From: Armatimonadota bacterium
GTDB lineage: Bacteria; Armatimonadota; Fimbriimonadia; Fimbriimonadales; Fimbriimonadaceae
NCBI GenBank assembly: GCA_016125185.1
Contig: WGMG01000006.1
Location: 434,001 to 498,000 of the forward strand
Length of the DNA stretch: 64,000 nt
Direction: 5' to 3'
Program-made: the position numbers and the translations under genes
In this document: positions 15,353-24,035 of the stretch, one piece after another
Numbering within the stretch: position 1 is the first letter of the stretch
How the letters are laid out: the number at the start of each line of letters is the position of its first letter
Notes under the pieces: generated by a model
Told to the model about the DNA's origin: nothing
The model's input: only the letters and a program-made list of their open reading frames with translations
Database searches by the model: none

Positions 15353-17401
15353 ATGAAGTTCCCCTATTCGATGCTTCTTGACTACGTTGAGACCGGATTA
15401 ACGGCTCACCAGATCGGCGATCTTTTGACGATGGCCGGTTTTGAGTTGGAAGGCATCGAAGAGTTTGGCGATGAGTGGGTGCTGGACATCAAGGTGATGT
15501 CGAACCGTGGCGACGGGCTGTCGGTTTTTGGCCTAGCCCGCGAGGTTTTGGCCAAGGATCAGCAGTCGAGCCCGACGAAGCTGTACCAGCGGGCGGCGGC
15601 GCGATTTCAGGACATCGGTGTTCCCGCAACGATCTTCATTGAGGACGAAACGGCGAGAATCGAATCCGAATCGTGCCGAAGGTTTGCCGTACGCGGATTC
15701 AGTGGCGTGAATGCTAAGGACCAGTCGCCGGCTTGGATGCAGAAGCGGCTCGACGCGTCGGGCATGCGACCGATCAGCCTGCTGGTCGATTTGACGAATT
15801 ACATCATGCTGGAGCTTGGGCAACCGCTTCACGCGTTTGACCGCGACAAGCTGTCTGAGGGGCGGATCGTGGTTCGGCATGCCGGGCCGGGCGAGAAGCT
15901 GACGACGCTAAACGGCCTTGAGCATGAGCTGGACGGGCAGATGATGATCTGCGATGCGGCGAAGCCGGTCGGCGTTCCGGGCGTGATGGGCGGTCTGGAG
16001 ACCGAGGTCACGGACGAGACGACGAACCTTTTATTGGAGTCGGCTAACTTTGTGAACACGGTGGTACGCAAGACGCGCAAGCAACTCGGCTTGGCGACGG
16101 AGGCGAGCTATCGGTTCGAGCGGAGCGTAGACCCGGACGGCGTCGTGGCGGCGACTTTGCGCTTTACCGAGCTTTTGCTCGACTCTCAGCCGGGCATTCA
16201 GGTTTCGAACATTGTCGATCTGTATCCGGGGCAGCAGACGTTTGCGCCGGTTCGATTGCGCATCGAGAAGGCGTGCATCCTGCTGGGCATGGATGTGACG
16301 CTCGAGCAGGCGACGACTTATCTGCGTCGGCTGGGCATGGACGTTAGCCAATCGGGTGGCGATCTCATGGTCGTTCCGCCGAGTTGGCGACCCGACATCG
16401 TTCGCGAGGAGGACTTGGTCGAGGAGTTGGGCCGAGTGCATGGGTACGAACTGATTCCGGAGGCTTATCCGGCGGGGAGTACGCCGTTGGGTGGTTCCCA
16501 TGGCTACCAGTTGCTCAAGGACCGATTCCGAGAATCTTTGGTTCGCGCGGGTTTGACTCAGATCATCTCGCACTCGTTGAGGGACTTCCATCCGCTCGAC
16601 CGAACCTGGGAGCGTGTGGCACCCAGAAATCCTGCTTCACCTGAGCATTGCGTGTTGCGCAACTCTCTCTTGCCTTGCCTTGCCGACGCGGCAAGGCGCA
16701 ATGGGGGCAAAGACCTTCACCTGTTCGAAATGGGCAAGGTCTTTTGGCAAGACAACGGCACCTATGATGAGGGGTTTCACTTCGGCATGTTGTCACAGGG
16801 CGGGTTGATGCCCGAGAATCGCAAGGGCGACAAAGTCCCGCAGGCTGACTTCTATTCTTTGAAGGCGGTTCTTGAGCATGCGTTCGAATATCTTGGGATT
16901 TCGAGAGACATTCAGTTCCTTCCGCTCATTGGCGATGACGCGCGTTTCCATCCGACCCGCTCGGCAATGATTCTTGTCGGCAGTGAAAACTGCGGAACAC
17001 TGGGTCAAATTCATCCTGAAGCCGCAAAGGCATCGGGATTGGAGCCTGATACCGTTCTGTGCGAGTTCGATTGGGATTTGGCTTCTGATAAGGCCCAACC
17101 GACTCTCTCGATCAGCAACATCAGCCGCCATCCGGCGGTTCGGCGAGATATCGCTGTGCTGGTCGACAAAGCTATGCCTTACGAAAAGATCGAGTTTGCC
17201 ATCAAGAGTGGCGGCGGAGATGTCCTGGAGAAGCAGTGGCTCTTCGATGTCTTCGAGGGCGCGAATATCCCCGACGGCAAGCATTCGCTGGGTATCGGTT
17301 TGCAGTTCCGCAAGCACGGAAACTTTACAGACGAGGAAGCGAACCAGGTGCGCGATCGGATCGTGGCGGAGCTTGAATCGCTCGGGGCGACACTGCGGTA
17401 A
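15353..17401 (+). CDS. pheT: Phenylalanyl-tRNA synthetase beta subunit lacking the N-terminal OB (EMAP) domain
   Basis: 682 aa; bacterial PheT is normally about 790-800. PheT pairs with PheS to charge tRNA-Phe. The start MKFPYSMLLDYVETGLTA is typical, but GFELEGIEEFGDEWVLDIKVMSNRGDGLSVFGLAREV runs straight from the N-terminal segment to the B3/B4 region, where other PheT proteins carry a ~110-residue tRNA-binding OB domain. B3/B4, B5 (DVTLEQATTYLRRLG...WRPDIVREEDLVEELGR), the catalytic-like core and the C-terminal FDX-ACB anticodon-binding domain (SNISRHPAVRRDIAVLVD) are intact. pheS is not adjacent. A TAAAAT box (15337-15342) is 10 bp from ATG. The 3' end overlaps the convergent gene by 77 bp. 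Confidence 0.9.
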   Translation: MKFPYSMLLDYVETGLTAHQIGDLLTMAGFELEGIEEFGDEWVLDIKVMSNRGDGLSVFGLAREVLAKDQQSSPTKLYQRAAARFQDIGVPATIFIEDETARIESESCRRFAVRGFSGVNAKDQSPAWMQKRLDASGMRPISLLVDLTNYIMLELGQPLHAFDRDKLSEGRIVVRHAGPGEKLTTLNGLEHELDGQMMICDAAKPVGVPGVMGGLETEVTDETTNLLLESANFVNTVVRKTRKQLGLATEASYRFERSVDPDGVVAATLRFTELLLDSQPGIQVSNIVDLYPGQQTFAPVRLRIEKACILLGMDVTLEQATTYLRRLGMDVSQSGGDLMVVPPSWRPDIVREEDLVEELGRVHGYELIPEAYPAGSTPLGGSHGYQLLKDRFRESLVRAGLTQIISHSLRDFHPLDRTWERVAPRNPASPEHCVLRNSLLPCLADAARRNGGKDLHLFEMGKVFWQDNGTYDEGFHFGMLSQGGLMPENRKGDKVPQADFYSLKAVLEHAFEYLGISRDIQFLPLIGDDARFHPTRSAMILVGSENCGTLGQIHPEAAKASGLEPDTVLCEFDWDLASDKAQPTLSISNISRHPAVRRDIAVLVDKAMPYEKIEFAIKSGGGDVLEKQWLFDVFEGANIPDGKHSLGIGLQFRKHGNFTDEEANQVRDRIVAELESLGATLR

Positions 17402-18704
17402 CCAGCTCGGGCCAGTAGGCTTCGAATAGCGTGATCACGAACAGCACCATTAGGGTGGCGGGGAAGTAGTGGTAGTGGCCGAACTGCTTGAGGAAGACCA
17501 TCGGCAGGTAGGCGAAGTACGACGCCAATAGGGCCACAAGCGGCTTGAGGAAGCGTTTGCGGATGGCGAGCCACGCGGTGATGTTGCTGATGAAGCCGAT
17601 GATGGGACCCCAGAACGAACTCGTGAGCAGGATCAGCGGTCCAGACGCCAACGAGTAGATGGCGGCCATGATGGCGAAGATGCCGGGGCAGAGGTAGTTG
17701 GACGTGTCGATCCATAGGCCGGGGCCATTGCGGAACTGCTGTTTTTGGTAGCCGCTCGGCTGAACCGGGATGATTTGGACTCGGTAGACGCAATAGGCGA
17801 CGACGAGGCCCCAAAACAGGATTTGGAAGGCGAACCGGGTTTGGCGACCGTTGAGGCGGAACCAGATGCCCAGCATGAAGATCACGGTCGGGATCATGAC
17901 GGCCTGTTCGTAGGTCATTAGCGCCAGCGCGCAGGATACGCAGGAGAGGATGAACCAACCCCAGACGTTTCTCGGCTCGCCGTCTTGGGTGCTGGTGCGG
18001 GTGGCGGGGGGATCGAGAGGCGTTGGCTGGGGTGGCGTTCGATAGGGTGCGCCGAGGCGCTCGAACCGGGCGTACGAGGCGAGCGAGACGAGCGCAAAGA
18101 TGGTCATGGTGGTCGCGGTGCGACCGGGGAGCCAGAGGAGGGTGTGGCTGGATAGGTTCAATTGCCAACTGGCGAGTCGCGACCAGACGAAAAATCCGGC
18201 TAATCCGACGGCCAACCCTTGCCAGCTAAACTTCTTGTTCGACCTCATCCGGCCGAGGATGACCAGGAAAAGGATGACGGGAATCCAAGAGACGACCGTG
18301 AGCCACCAGTCGCCGAAGAACCAGTTGCCGAGCGACCATGACGCGAACAGCCAGGTTCCGGCTACAGCGACGGGAATGGATCGCTTAAGTTCGATGAGTA
18401 GCCAATACAGGAGCACGGTGCAGATCGCGCAAATGATGGCGTTCGTGAGTCCGAAGGCGTCGCCATTGCCGGGGTGCAGGCGGTTATCGATCTCGAAGAC
18501 GAGAGTGGATATCGGGCGGTAGAAATGATTTTCCAGCGGCCAGTCGTGGGTAAACCAGCGCCAAGGGTTGTTGACCTCCGTGATCTTCTTGAGCAGGACG
18601 GCGGTATCGGAGTCGGTCAGGAGGGCGTTGCCCACCGCGCGAAAAACAAAAATCGGCACACACGCGAGCATCGCGAGGAATAAGCCGATGGCCTTGTTTT
18701 TCAC
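17325..18704 (-). CDS. Multi-pass membrane protein, glycosyltransferase-like (GT-C type)
   Basis: 459 aa with about ten hydrophobic helices. An early luminal/periplasmic loop has DSDTAVLLKKITEVNNPWRWFTHDW followed by ENHFYRPIS, an acidic-residue loop arrangement reminiscent of GT-C polyprenyl-phosphate-sugar transferases, which use such aspartates for catalysis. A linker (RTPPQPTPLDPPATRTST) breaks the helices near residue 230. The C-terminal ~20 residues are read from DNA that also encodes the end of pheT on the other strand, a 77-bp convergent overlap. Substrate unknown; the family call is moderate. Confidence 0.6.
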   Translation of the reverse strand: MKNKAIGLFLAMLACVPIFVFRAVGNALLTDSDTAVLLKKITEVNNPWRWFTHDWPLENHFYRPISTLVFEIDNRLHPGNGDAFGLTNAIICAICTVLLYWLLIELKRSIPVAVAGTWLFASWSLGNWFFGDWWLTVVSWIPVILFLVILGRMRSNKKFSWQGLAVGLAGFFVWSRLASWQLNLSSHTLLWLPGRTATTMTIFALVSLASYARFERLGAPYRTPPQPTPLDPPATRTSTQDGEPRNVWGWFILSCVSCALALMTYEQAVMIPTVIFMLGIWFRLNGRQTRFAFQILFWGLVVAYCVYRVQIIPVQPSGYQKQQFRNGPGLWIDTSNYLCPGIFAIMAAIYSLASGPLILLTSSFWGPIIGFISNITAWLAIRKRFLKPLVALLASYFAYLPMVFLKQFGHYHYFPATLMVLFVITLFEAYWPELVTAVSPRAIQAPPRSDRAPGSLPRL

Positions 18705-18757
18705 CTCATCATTATGACCCGGGGAACCATTTGGGGTCTTGTTACATAATAGAGGGT

Positions 18758-19267
18758 ATGAAGATCGTCAAGTGGCTTCTCCCCCTCGTGCTCGTTTACG
18801 GAGCCTTCGCGTACGGCCAAAGCGACTCCGTCGAGAACCTGGCCGGCAAAAAAATGCCGTCGTTCAGCATGACCACGTTTGCGGGCAAGAAGATCACCAA
18901 CGCATCTCTCAAGGGCAAGCCCTACATCCTCGACTTCTGGGCAACCTGGTGCGGCCCGTGCAAGGCGGCATCGCCCACCATGCAGGCTCTCCACAAGAAA
19001 TACGCCGGTAAGGGCCTCGTGGTCATCGGCGCGAATACGGGCGAAAGCTCGGGCTCGATGGCACTGGCAAAGAAGTACCCGTCTGAGCACGGCTACACCT
19101 ACACGTTCACTTCGAAGAACGACGAGCTCGGCGCTAAGCTGGGCATCGGCGGCATTCCTTGCTTCATCTTCGTCGATAAGGCGGGCAAGGTGAAAGCAGT
19201 CAAGATCGGTTTTAATGGCGAAGCGAGCCCGAAGGAATTCGAAAAGCTCGTTCAGTCGATGATCTAA
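18758..19267 (+). CDS. TlpA/ResA-like secreted thioredoxin
   Basis: 169 aa from ATG 18758 (upstream ATG 18731 would precede the signal peptide with MGSCYIIEG and was rejected). Signal peptide MKIVKWLLPLVLVYGAFAYG, then a thioredoxin fold with GKPYILDFWATWCGPCKAASPTM (active-site Cys65 and Cys68) and the cis-Pro loop IGGIPCFIFVDKAGKV. Such proteins reduce disulfides outside the cytoplasm, for example on apocytochromes. The extra Cys in GGIPCF next to cis-Pro is unusual. A CATAAT box ends 7 bp before ATG, so the leader is very short. Its stop codon overlaps the stop of the convergent gene. Confidence 0.88.
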   Translation: MKIVKWLLPLVLVYGAFAYGQSDSVENLAGKKMPSFSMTTFAGKKITNASLKGKPYILDFWATWCGPCKAASPTMQALHKKYAGKGLVVIGANTGESSGSMALAKKYPSEHGYTYTFTSKNDELGAKLGIGGIPCFIFVDKAGKVKAVKIGFNGEASPKEFEKLVQSMI

Positions 19268-20298
19268 CGAACGACGATCGGCGTTTTTGGCGCATAAAGA
19301 GCGACCCAATTGTCGCTCTTGCCCAATACTTTTGCCCCCGATATCGTGTGGCGTCCGAAAGGTAGCCACACTTTCTTGCCCACTAGATACGACGGGACTT
19401 TGATCGAGAGTCCGTCGATGCCGTCGCAGGCGTTGACGATCGAGGCGGGGACATCTTTAGGGTCGTACGACCGCATCAGCTTCATCGATTGGGCAACGAT
19501 GTTTGCGGGCAGAATTTCCTGCATCCAAAGCATCAGGCCGATGTACCGATTCATGTGCTCCTCGCTTTTGCCAGCCAGCCACGAGCTGCCAGGGAAGTTC
19601 ATTGCGCCTTTGGCAACCATTGGGTAGCACACGCGGGCGACATAGTCGCGCAAGACCTTGGGGTCGCAACCGTAAAGCAGGTCGGAGTTGATCGATGTCT
19701 GCTTGGCTAGCCAAGACATGAAGAAGTTTTCTCCGAAGTAGCCGTTCGTCCAGTACTCGGGCTTGTCGTATCCGCCTACGGCGGGCAGCGACGCGTGGCC
19801 GTACTCATGGCAGACTTCGCGAACCTTTTCGAGCGGCTCCTTGAAGCTCGGCATGTCGTAGATGTAGATGGTGTTGACCTTGGACGAGATGCCTTTTGCC
19901 TGCGGGTCTTCGTCGAAAAGCTGTTCACCGCCGGGATCGCCAGAGAAGCAGAGGTAAACATCCACACAACTCTTGTTGTAGTCCGGCTTGTGGTCGATTT
20001 TGAGTTCGGTGAAGTTGTATTTCCAGAGATTCAGCAAGAGCCGCGCGGTGGTTGGCGCAAGTTCGTCGTGGACCTTTCGGTCTTGGGAAAACACGCGAAA
20101 TCGAAGCTGGTATTCATCGGTGGAGGTCCAGGCGTGACCATAACCTTCGGTCAGCCATTCGAACGCGAACGGTTTGTTCTCCGGCGGAAACTTCAGCGGA
20201 GAGAGTTTGGCGACTTCGAGCGGTTCCGACCGTTGCCGGACTTCGATCAAATCTTCGCGGAAGGGTTGGAGATAAAGGAGCGCCGCTAGGAACGTCAT
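19264..20298 (-). CDS. Secreted putative zinc metalloprotease (HEYGH)
   Basis: 344 aa. A short hydrophobic N-terminus (MTFLAALLYLQPF) may be a signal sequence. The only family clue is the zincin motif in VREVCHEYGHASLPAVGGYDKPEYWTNGYFGE, where HEYGH gives two His ligands and the catalytic Glu, and a downstream Glu (GYFGE) could be the third ligand. The C-terminal region (VGKKVWLPFGRHTISGAKVLG) is beta-rich. I do not recognise a named peptidase family, so activity is inferred from the motif and its context only. It ends tail-to-tail with the thioredoxin gene with a 4-bp overlap. Confidence 0.55.
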   Translation of the reverse strand: MTFLAALLYLQPFREDLIEVRQRSEPLEVAKLSPLKFPPENKPFAFEWLTEGYGHAWTSTDEYQLRFRVFSQDRKVHDELAPTTARLLLNLWKYNFTELKIDHKPDYNKSCVDVYLCFSGDPGGEQLFDEDPQAKGISSKVNTIYIYDMPSFKEPLEKVREVCHEYGHASLPAVGGYDKPEYWTNGYFGENFFMSWLAKQTSINSDLLYGCDPKVLRDYVARVCYPMVAKGAMNFPGSSWLAGKSEEHMNRYIGLMLWMQEILPANIVAQSMKLMRSYDPKDVPASIVNACDGIDGLSIKVPSYLVGKKVWLPFGRHTISGAKVLGKSDNWVALYAPKTPIVVR

Positions 20299-20394
20299 CG
20301 ACCTTTTGATTTTACGCTAAACTCGCGGCGTCCCGAAAATCCAGTCCATGACGGCCCTGGGCGGGGCCCATCGGTGCCACAATGAAAGTAGCCC

Positions 20395-20580
20395 ATGCTC
20401 AACGAAAAGGTCGACTTTCAGTTTCTTCAGCAATTCGTGGTCGTGTGCTGCATCCTCTTCCTCATCGTGTTGTGGGGGAGCTTTTACTTCTTCACTCGGT
20501 TCAAAAAGAAGGACGACGCGTACCGCCACCGCTTTGTGGACATGCACGCGACCGACCCCGAAACCGAGCAGCAGCCCTAA
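20395..20580 (+). CDS. Small single-pass membrane protein
   Basis: 61 aa: a 10-residue N-terminus, one strong helix (VVVCCILFLIVLWGSFYFF), a basic stop-transfer RFKKKDDAYRHR and an acidic tail TDPETEQQP. The size and layout recall CcoQ-type or other small accessory membrane subunits, but no relevant oxidase genes are nearby, so this is only a shape comparison. The stop codon overlaps that of convergent gcvT. The ATG has a GAAAG site 9-10 bp upstream. Confidence 0.6.
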   Translation: MLNEKVDFQFLQQFVVVCCILFLIVLWGSFYFFTRFKKKDDAYRHRFVDMHATDPETEQQP

Positions 20581-21659
20581 GACCGCTTAAAGAATCGCTT
20601 GCCGACGACCATCGCCGGTTCTCGCTTGCCGCGTACATCGACTTCGCACGGTGTGTTCAGCTTGATGTCCGAACGGAGGAAGGCGAAGGCGATGCCCTTA
20701 TCGAGTAGGGGCGATACCACGCCGCTGGATACTTCGCCGACTTCTTCGTCGCCGACGAACACCTTCATGCCCGGCGCAATGAGGCGCTTGACTTCGAGTT
20801 GGATGCCTTGGAGCTTGGTCGGTGTGCCATCGGTGCGAGCGGCACTGATGATGTCGGAACCGATGAACGACTTGGTTTTGCTGACGACCCAACCCAGTCC
20901 GGCGGCGATGGGTGACAGTTCGTCGGTGAGTTCGTGGCCGTAGAGCGGGAGTCCGGCTTCGACGCGAAGGGTATCGCGCGAACCCAGGCCGCAGGCGGCG
21001 ACGCCCGCTTGTAGCAGGGCGTTCCAGAGATTTTCGGCGTCCTTGGCAGGGCAGATCAGTTCGAAACCGTCCTCGCCGGTGTATCCAGAGCAAGGTGCGA
21101 AGCAGTCGATACCGGCGATTTTGCAGTCGACGAGGCCGAACAGGCCGACGGAAGAGATGGCTTCGGGCTTATCGGAGAGGGAAGCGACGATGGAGCGGGC
21201 CTTGGGACCCTGCACCGCGATCATGGCGGTGTCGTCCGTCTCGTCAGCGATGTCCACGCCGAACTTGTTGTGGGACTTGATCCAGTCGACGTCCTTTTCG
21301 TGGTTGCTGGCGTTGACGACCATGTAGAACTCGTCGGCGGAGAGTCGGTAGACGATAATGTCGTCCACGCATCCGCCTTTGTCGTTCGGCAGCAAGGAGT
21401 ATTGACCCTGCCCGTCGACTAGCTTCGCGACGTCGTTCGAGGTGATCCATTCGAGGAACTCCAGAACGCTCTCGCCTCGGAAGCGGAGCCGAGCCATGTG
21501 CGAAACATCGAACATCCCAGCGCCTTCGCGAACGGCCTTCGATTCGACGAGGATGCTGGTGTACTGGACCGGCATTTCGTACCCGGCGAAGGGGACCATT
21601 CGGGCGTTGAGGGCGAGGTGGGCATCGAACAGCGGCGTTCGCAGCAAGGTGTCGGACAT
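20577..21659 (-). CDS. gcvT: Aminomethyltransferase (glycine cleavage system T protein)
   Basis: 360 aa, the normal length. GcvT transfers the methylene group from aminomethyl-lipoyl GcvH to tetrahydrofolate, releasing ammonia. Recognisable: MVPFAGYEMPVQYTSI, GAGMFDVSHMARLRFRG, LLPNDKGGCVDDIIVYR, NASNHEKDVDWI, CSGYTGEDGFELICPA, GLGSRDTLRVEAGLPLYGHELT, with the catalytic Asp in the substrate loop. gcvH and gcvP are not in the window. The gene is monocistronic here, convergent with the small membrane protein. Confidence 0.95.
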   Translation of the reverse strand: MSDTLLRTPLFDAHLALNARMVPFAGYEMPVQYTSILVESKAVREGAGMFDVSHMARLRFRGESVLEFLEWITSNDVAKLVDGQGQYSLLPNDKGGCVDDIIVYRLSADEFYMVVNASNHEKDVDWIKSHNKFGVDIADETDDTAMIAVQGPKARSIVASLSDKPEAISSVGLFGLVDCKIAGIDCFAPCSGYTGEDGFELICPAKDAENLWNALLQAGVAACGLGSRDTLRVEAGLPLYGHELTDELSPIAAGLGWVVSKTKSFIGSDIISAARTDGTPTKLQGIQLEVKRLIAPGMKVFVGDEEVGEVSSGVVSPLLDKGIAFAFLRSDIKLNTPCEVDVRGKREPAMVVGKRFFKRS

Positions 21660-21736
21660 TAGTTGAAAGGGTACCTTGGGGCGCGGATTGTCTTGTCCAA
21701 AATCGGGTCGGCGTGATAAGGTTCGGGTGGGCCGAA

Positions 21737-22633
21737 ATGATTCCAGAGCGCAAGCGAGATTCGATTCATTACCCTCGGTACGAGAAGACCCAGTTGGTGC
21801 CGATCAGCTTTTGGCAGTGGTGCGTTCTGCTGGTGGTTGCCAATCTCGACGTCTTGCTTTTGATCATGGCGCCCACGTTGATGTTGCCGTTTAGGACGTA
21901 CTACAGTATTGCCGAGGGCAGCGCTGTGATTGCCATTTTGGGAATACTTGTCCTTCCGTTCTTATTTGGCGCAGGTTCGGTGGCTCGCGGAGCGCTTGCC
22001 CGTGTTCGCACCTTTCCAGGCGTTGGTGGTACTTTATCTGCCCTCATTTTGCCGACGGTTGTGGCGGTGGCGGCATCTTATCAACTTGGCTGGTCAACGC
22101 TCGTCTTTCACCGTTTAATTCGAAGCATAGGCTACTTAACAGATGGCGTTTGGCCGACTTGGCTCGCTGGATTGCTCTACTTTGGACAGCCCATTCTTTC
22201 GGCCGTCTCCTCGGCAATGCTCGGCTTAGTTATGCTGACGAACCCGACCAGGAAACCACAATGGCTACTGTTTGGCACTTACGGTATTGTCCATGCGGTC
22301 CTCTTCCTCATCGGCAGCCGGCTGAGCCACATGGTGTACCCAACAAGAAGTACAGCATTACTGTTATCTCCGAGTTTCCCTTTTTGGATCATTGGGTCGA
22401 TTCTCGACGTCATCGTCTATCTTTTGTGTACGTACCTTCTGGTCCGTGCCTTTCGTCCATCGTTGTTTCCAGCGGCGTTCGGGATGTTCTGTGTCTCGCT
22501 AGCTTTGTCCTTCACGGAGCATCCTTCGGGTTGGTATTCGATCTCTGCTCGTCTTATTGCTTTGCTATTGGTTTTCTTTGTGTGGGTGAGCCAGGAGCGG
22601 TTTGGCGGAATGGAAGAAGCCGAGGCCACCTAA
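21737..22633 (+). CDS. Multi-pass membrane protein, tandem paralogue 1
   Basis: 298 aa from ATG 21737 (an ATG at 21713 is rejected because the paralogue begins MIPDR and this one MIPERKR at 21737). About seven hydrophobic helices; opening [ER]-Y-P-R-Y-E-K-T, then FGQW/SFWQW, and a C-terminal VFFVWVSQERFGG. The next gene has the same layout and ends VFFVWANQERFGG. Both starts follow a shared GTGATAAGGTTC 12-mer 14-16 bp upstream. No family recognised and no catalytic motif seen. Confidence 0.7.
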   Translation: MIPERKRDSIHYPRYEKTQLVPISFWQWCVLLVVANLDVLLLIMAPTLMLPFRTYYSIAEGSAVIAILGILVLPFLFGAGSVARGALARVRTFPGVGGTLSALILPTVVAVAASYQLGWSTLVFHRLIRSIGYLTDGVWPTWLAGLLYFGQPILSAVSSAMLGLVMLTNPTRKPQWLLFGTYGIVHAVLFLIGSRLSHMVYPTRSTALLLSPSFPFWIIGSILDVIVYLLCTYLLVRAFRPSLFPAAFGMFCVSLALSFTEHPSGWYSISARLIALLLVFFVWVSQERFGGMEEAEAT

Positions 22634-22685
22634 CAGCGGTCTTGCCGATGTTATGTCTGGTGTGATAAGGTTCCAGTAGGTCGCC

Positions 22686-23603
22686 ATGATCCCAGACCGA
22701 ACCGAAGATTCGCCACGCTATCCACGATACGAGAAGACTCCCTTTGTGCCTTTGACCTTTGGGCAGTGGGGCTTTCTTTTTGTGGTCGCCTGCATGCCGT
22801 CTCTTCTGGGAATCATGACACCGAGCTTGCCACGGTCTTGGTGGCATATGGTGATTTCGCGGACGACTCCCGAGTTGTTCGCGTCTGTCGGCGTGTTGAT
22901 CCTGCCTTTTCTGTTTGGCCGGGGTTCGATGGCACGCGAGGCCCTTTCGCGGGTCAAAATTTCTTGCGGATGGGCCGGTATTGGTTCCGGGCTAATTCTT
23001 TTCGGAGTAAGCGTCGGTGCGGTTATTGCCGAACAGCGTGGGATGGGCGGCATTTTTAGTCCTTTCATCCAGCGACTGACCGATCTTAATGGTGGCACCA
23101 CCTCTAACTTTTGGAAGGCTTTTCGCTATTTTGGAATCCCCTTTATTCAGATTGCGGCTTGGACCTTTTTGACTTTGCTGATGCTTTCGCACCCCAAGTG
23201 GAAGGCGGGCCTAGCCCTCTTTGTTGGCTACTATATAGTGAGTTTTGTTCTCAAGATGGTTGCGTACCAGCTGCAAATCATGATTACCACTAGCCGATAC
23301 GGAGACAAAGGCGTGCCATGGAACCTTGAAGGGTGGCTTTTTGGCACGGTCTTCGAATTAGTCGCGATCATTGCCTGCAGCTGCGCTTTGACCCGAGCGT
23401 TCCGTCCATCGCTGATGCCGGTTGCGGTGGTGTCGGTTTCGATGGCACTCTTCGGCCTGATTATCCAAGTACCTGCAGGTTTCTACCAGATCATCGGGGC
23501 AATTGTTGGGACCCTCCTCGTCTTTTTCGTTTGGGCAAATCAGGAGCGGTTTGGCGGGAACGAAGACGAGACAGGCGGACTGGAGATGAAGGTCGAGGCG
23601 TAG
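22686..23603 (+). CDS. Multi-pass membrane protein, tandem paralogue 2
   Basis: 305 aa, paralogue of the preceding gene (RYPRYEKTPFVPLTFGQWGF versus HYPRYEKTQLVPISFWQW; RAFRPSLMP versus RAFRPSLFP). About seven helices, short cytosolic tail NEDETGGLEMKVEA. The shared 12-bp leader block upstream of each copy shows that duplication included the leader. The two copies are fairly diverged in the middle, so the duplication is not recent. Function unknown. Confidence 0.7.
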   Translation: MIPDRTEDSPRYPRYEKTPFVPLTFGQWGFLFVVACMPSLLGIMTPSLPRSWWHMVISRTTPELFASVGVLILPFLFGRGSMAREALSRVKISCGWAGIGSGLILFGVSVGAVIAEQRGMGGIFSPFIQRLTDLNGGTTSNFWKAFRYFGIPFIQIAAWTFLTLLMLSHPKWKAGLALFVGYYIVSFVLKMVAYQLQIMITTSRYGDKGVPWNLEGWLFGTVFELVAIIACSCALTRAFRPSLMPVAVVSVSMALFGLIIQVPAGFYQIIGAIVGTLLVFFVWANQERFGGNEDETGGLEMKVEA

Positions 23604-23620
23604 CGAAATCGAAAGGGTTC

Positions 23621-23650
23621 TTGCAAAGCCTGGATTTGTTGTGGTATCTT
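23621..23650 (+). promoter_or_regulatory. Promoter of rpmB
   Basis: -35 TTGCAA (23621-23626), 18-bp spacer, -10 TATCTT (23645-23650), giving a leader of about 33 nt before the ATG at 23690 with GGAGG just upstream. It is one of the few promoters here with a normal-length leader. Confidence 0.6.
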
Positions 23651-23689
23651 GACTATTCGCGCCGATCATTCGATTTGGCGGAGGTAGTC

Positions 23690-23962
23690 ATGGCTAAAGT
23701 TTGTCAAGTGAGTGGAAAGAAAGGAAATACGACGGCGAAGTACATTCGCAACCGCCACTCGCAGGGTTGGAAGTACAAGGCTCCTCACAAGAACCGAACC
23801 CAGAACGCCAATCTGCAGGTGGTTCGACTGAAGGTCGGCGGCAACAATGTCAAGCTCGTGGTTTCGACCGACGTGCTGAAGAGTCCGCTGTTCGCTCAGG
23901 TCGCCTGTGGCCTCAAGCCGGTGCCCAAGACCTGGCTGAAGAAAGCGTCCTACGGTCTCTAA
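23690..23962 (+). CDS. rpmB: 50S ribosomal protein L28
   Basis: 90 aa, encoded from ATG 23690 preceded by GGCGGAGG. It starts MAKVCQVSGKKGNTTAKYIRNRHS, the bacterial L28 pattern (the Cys is a remnant of the CxxC pair in zinc-binding forms), and continues with basic NRTQNANLQVVRL. Slightly longer than short L28 forms. It has its own promoter and bidirectional terminator; no rpmG partner is adjacent. Confidence 0.9.
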   Translation: MAKVCQVSGKKGNTTAKYIRNRHSQGWKYKAPHKNRTQNANLQVVRLKVGGNNVKLVVSTDVLKSPLFAQVACGLKPVPKTWLKKASYGL

Positions 23963-23985
23963 GAGAAGTCTTTCGACAAAAAACG

Positions 23986-24017
23986 AAGGCGACAGCGGAA
24001 TGGCTGTCGCCTTTTTG
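23986..24017. terminator. Bidirectional terminator
   Basis: 11-bp stem AAGGCGACAGC (23986-23996) with GCTGTCGCCTT (24003-24013), T-run on the + side after the stem (TTTTTGTTTT) and TTTTTT on the minus side (complement of AAAAAA at 23978-23983). It serves rpmB and the convergent small gene at 24036-24227. Confidence 0.85.
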
Positions 24018-24035
24018 TTTTGAAATCAGAGCCCA

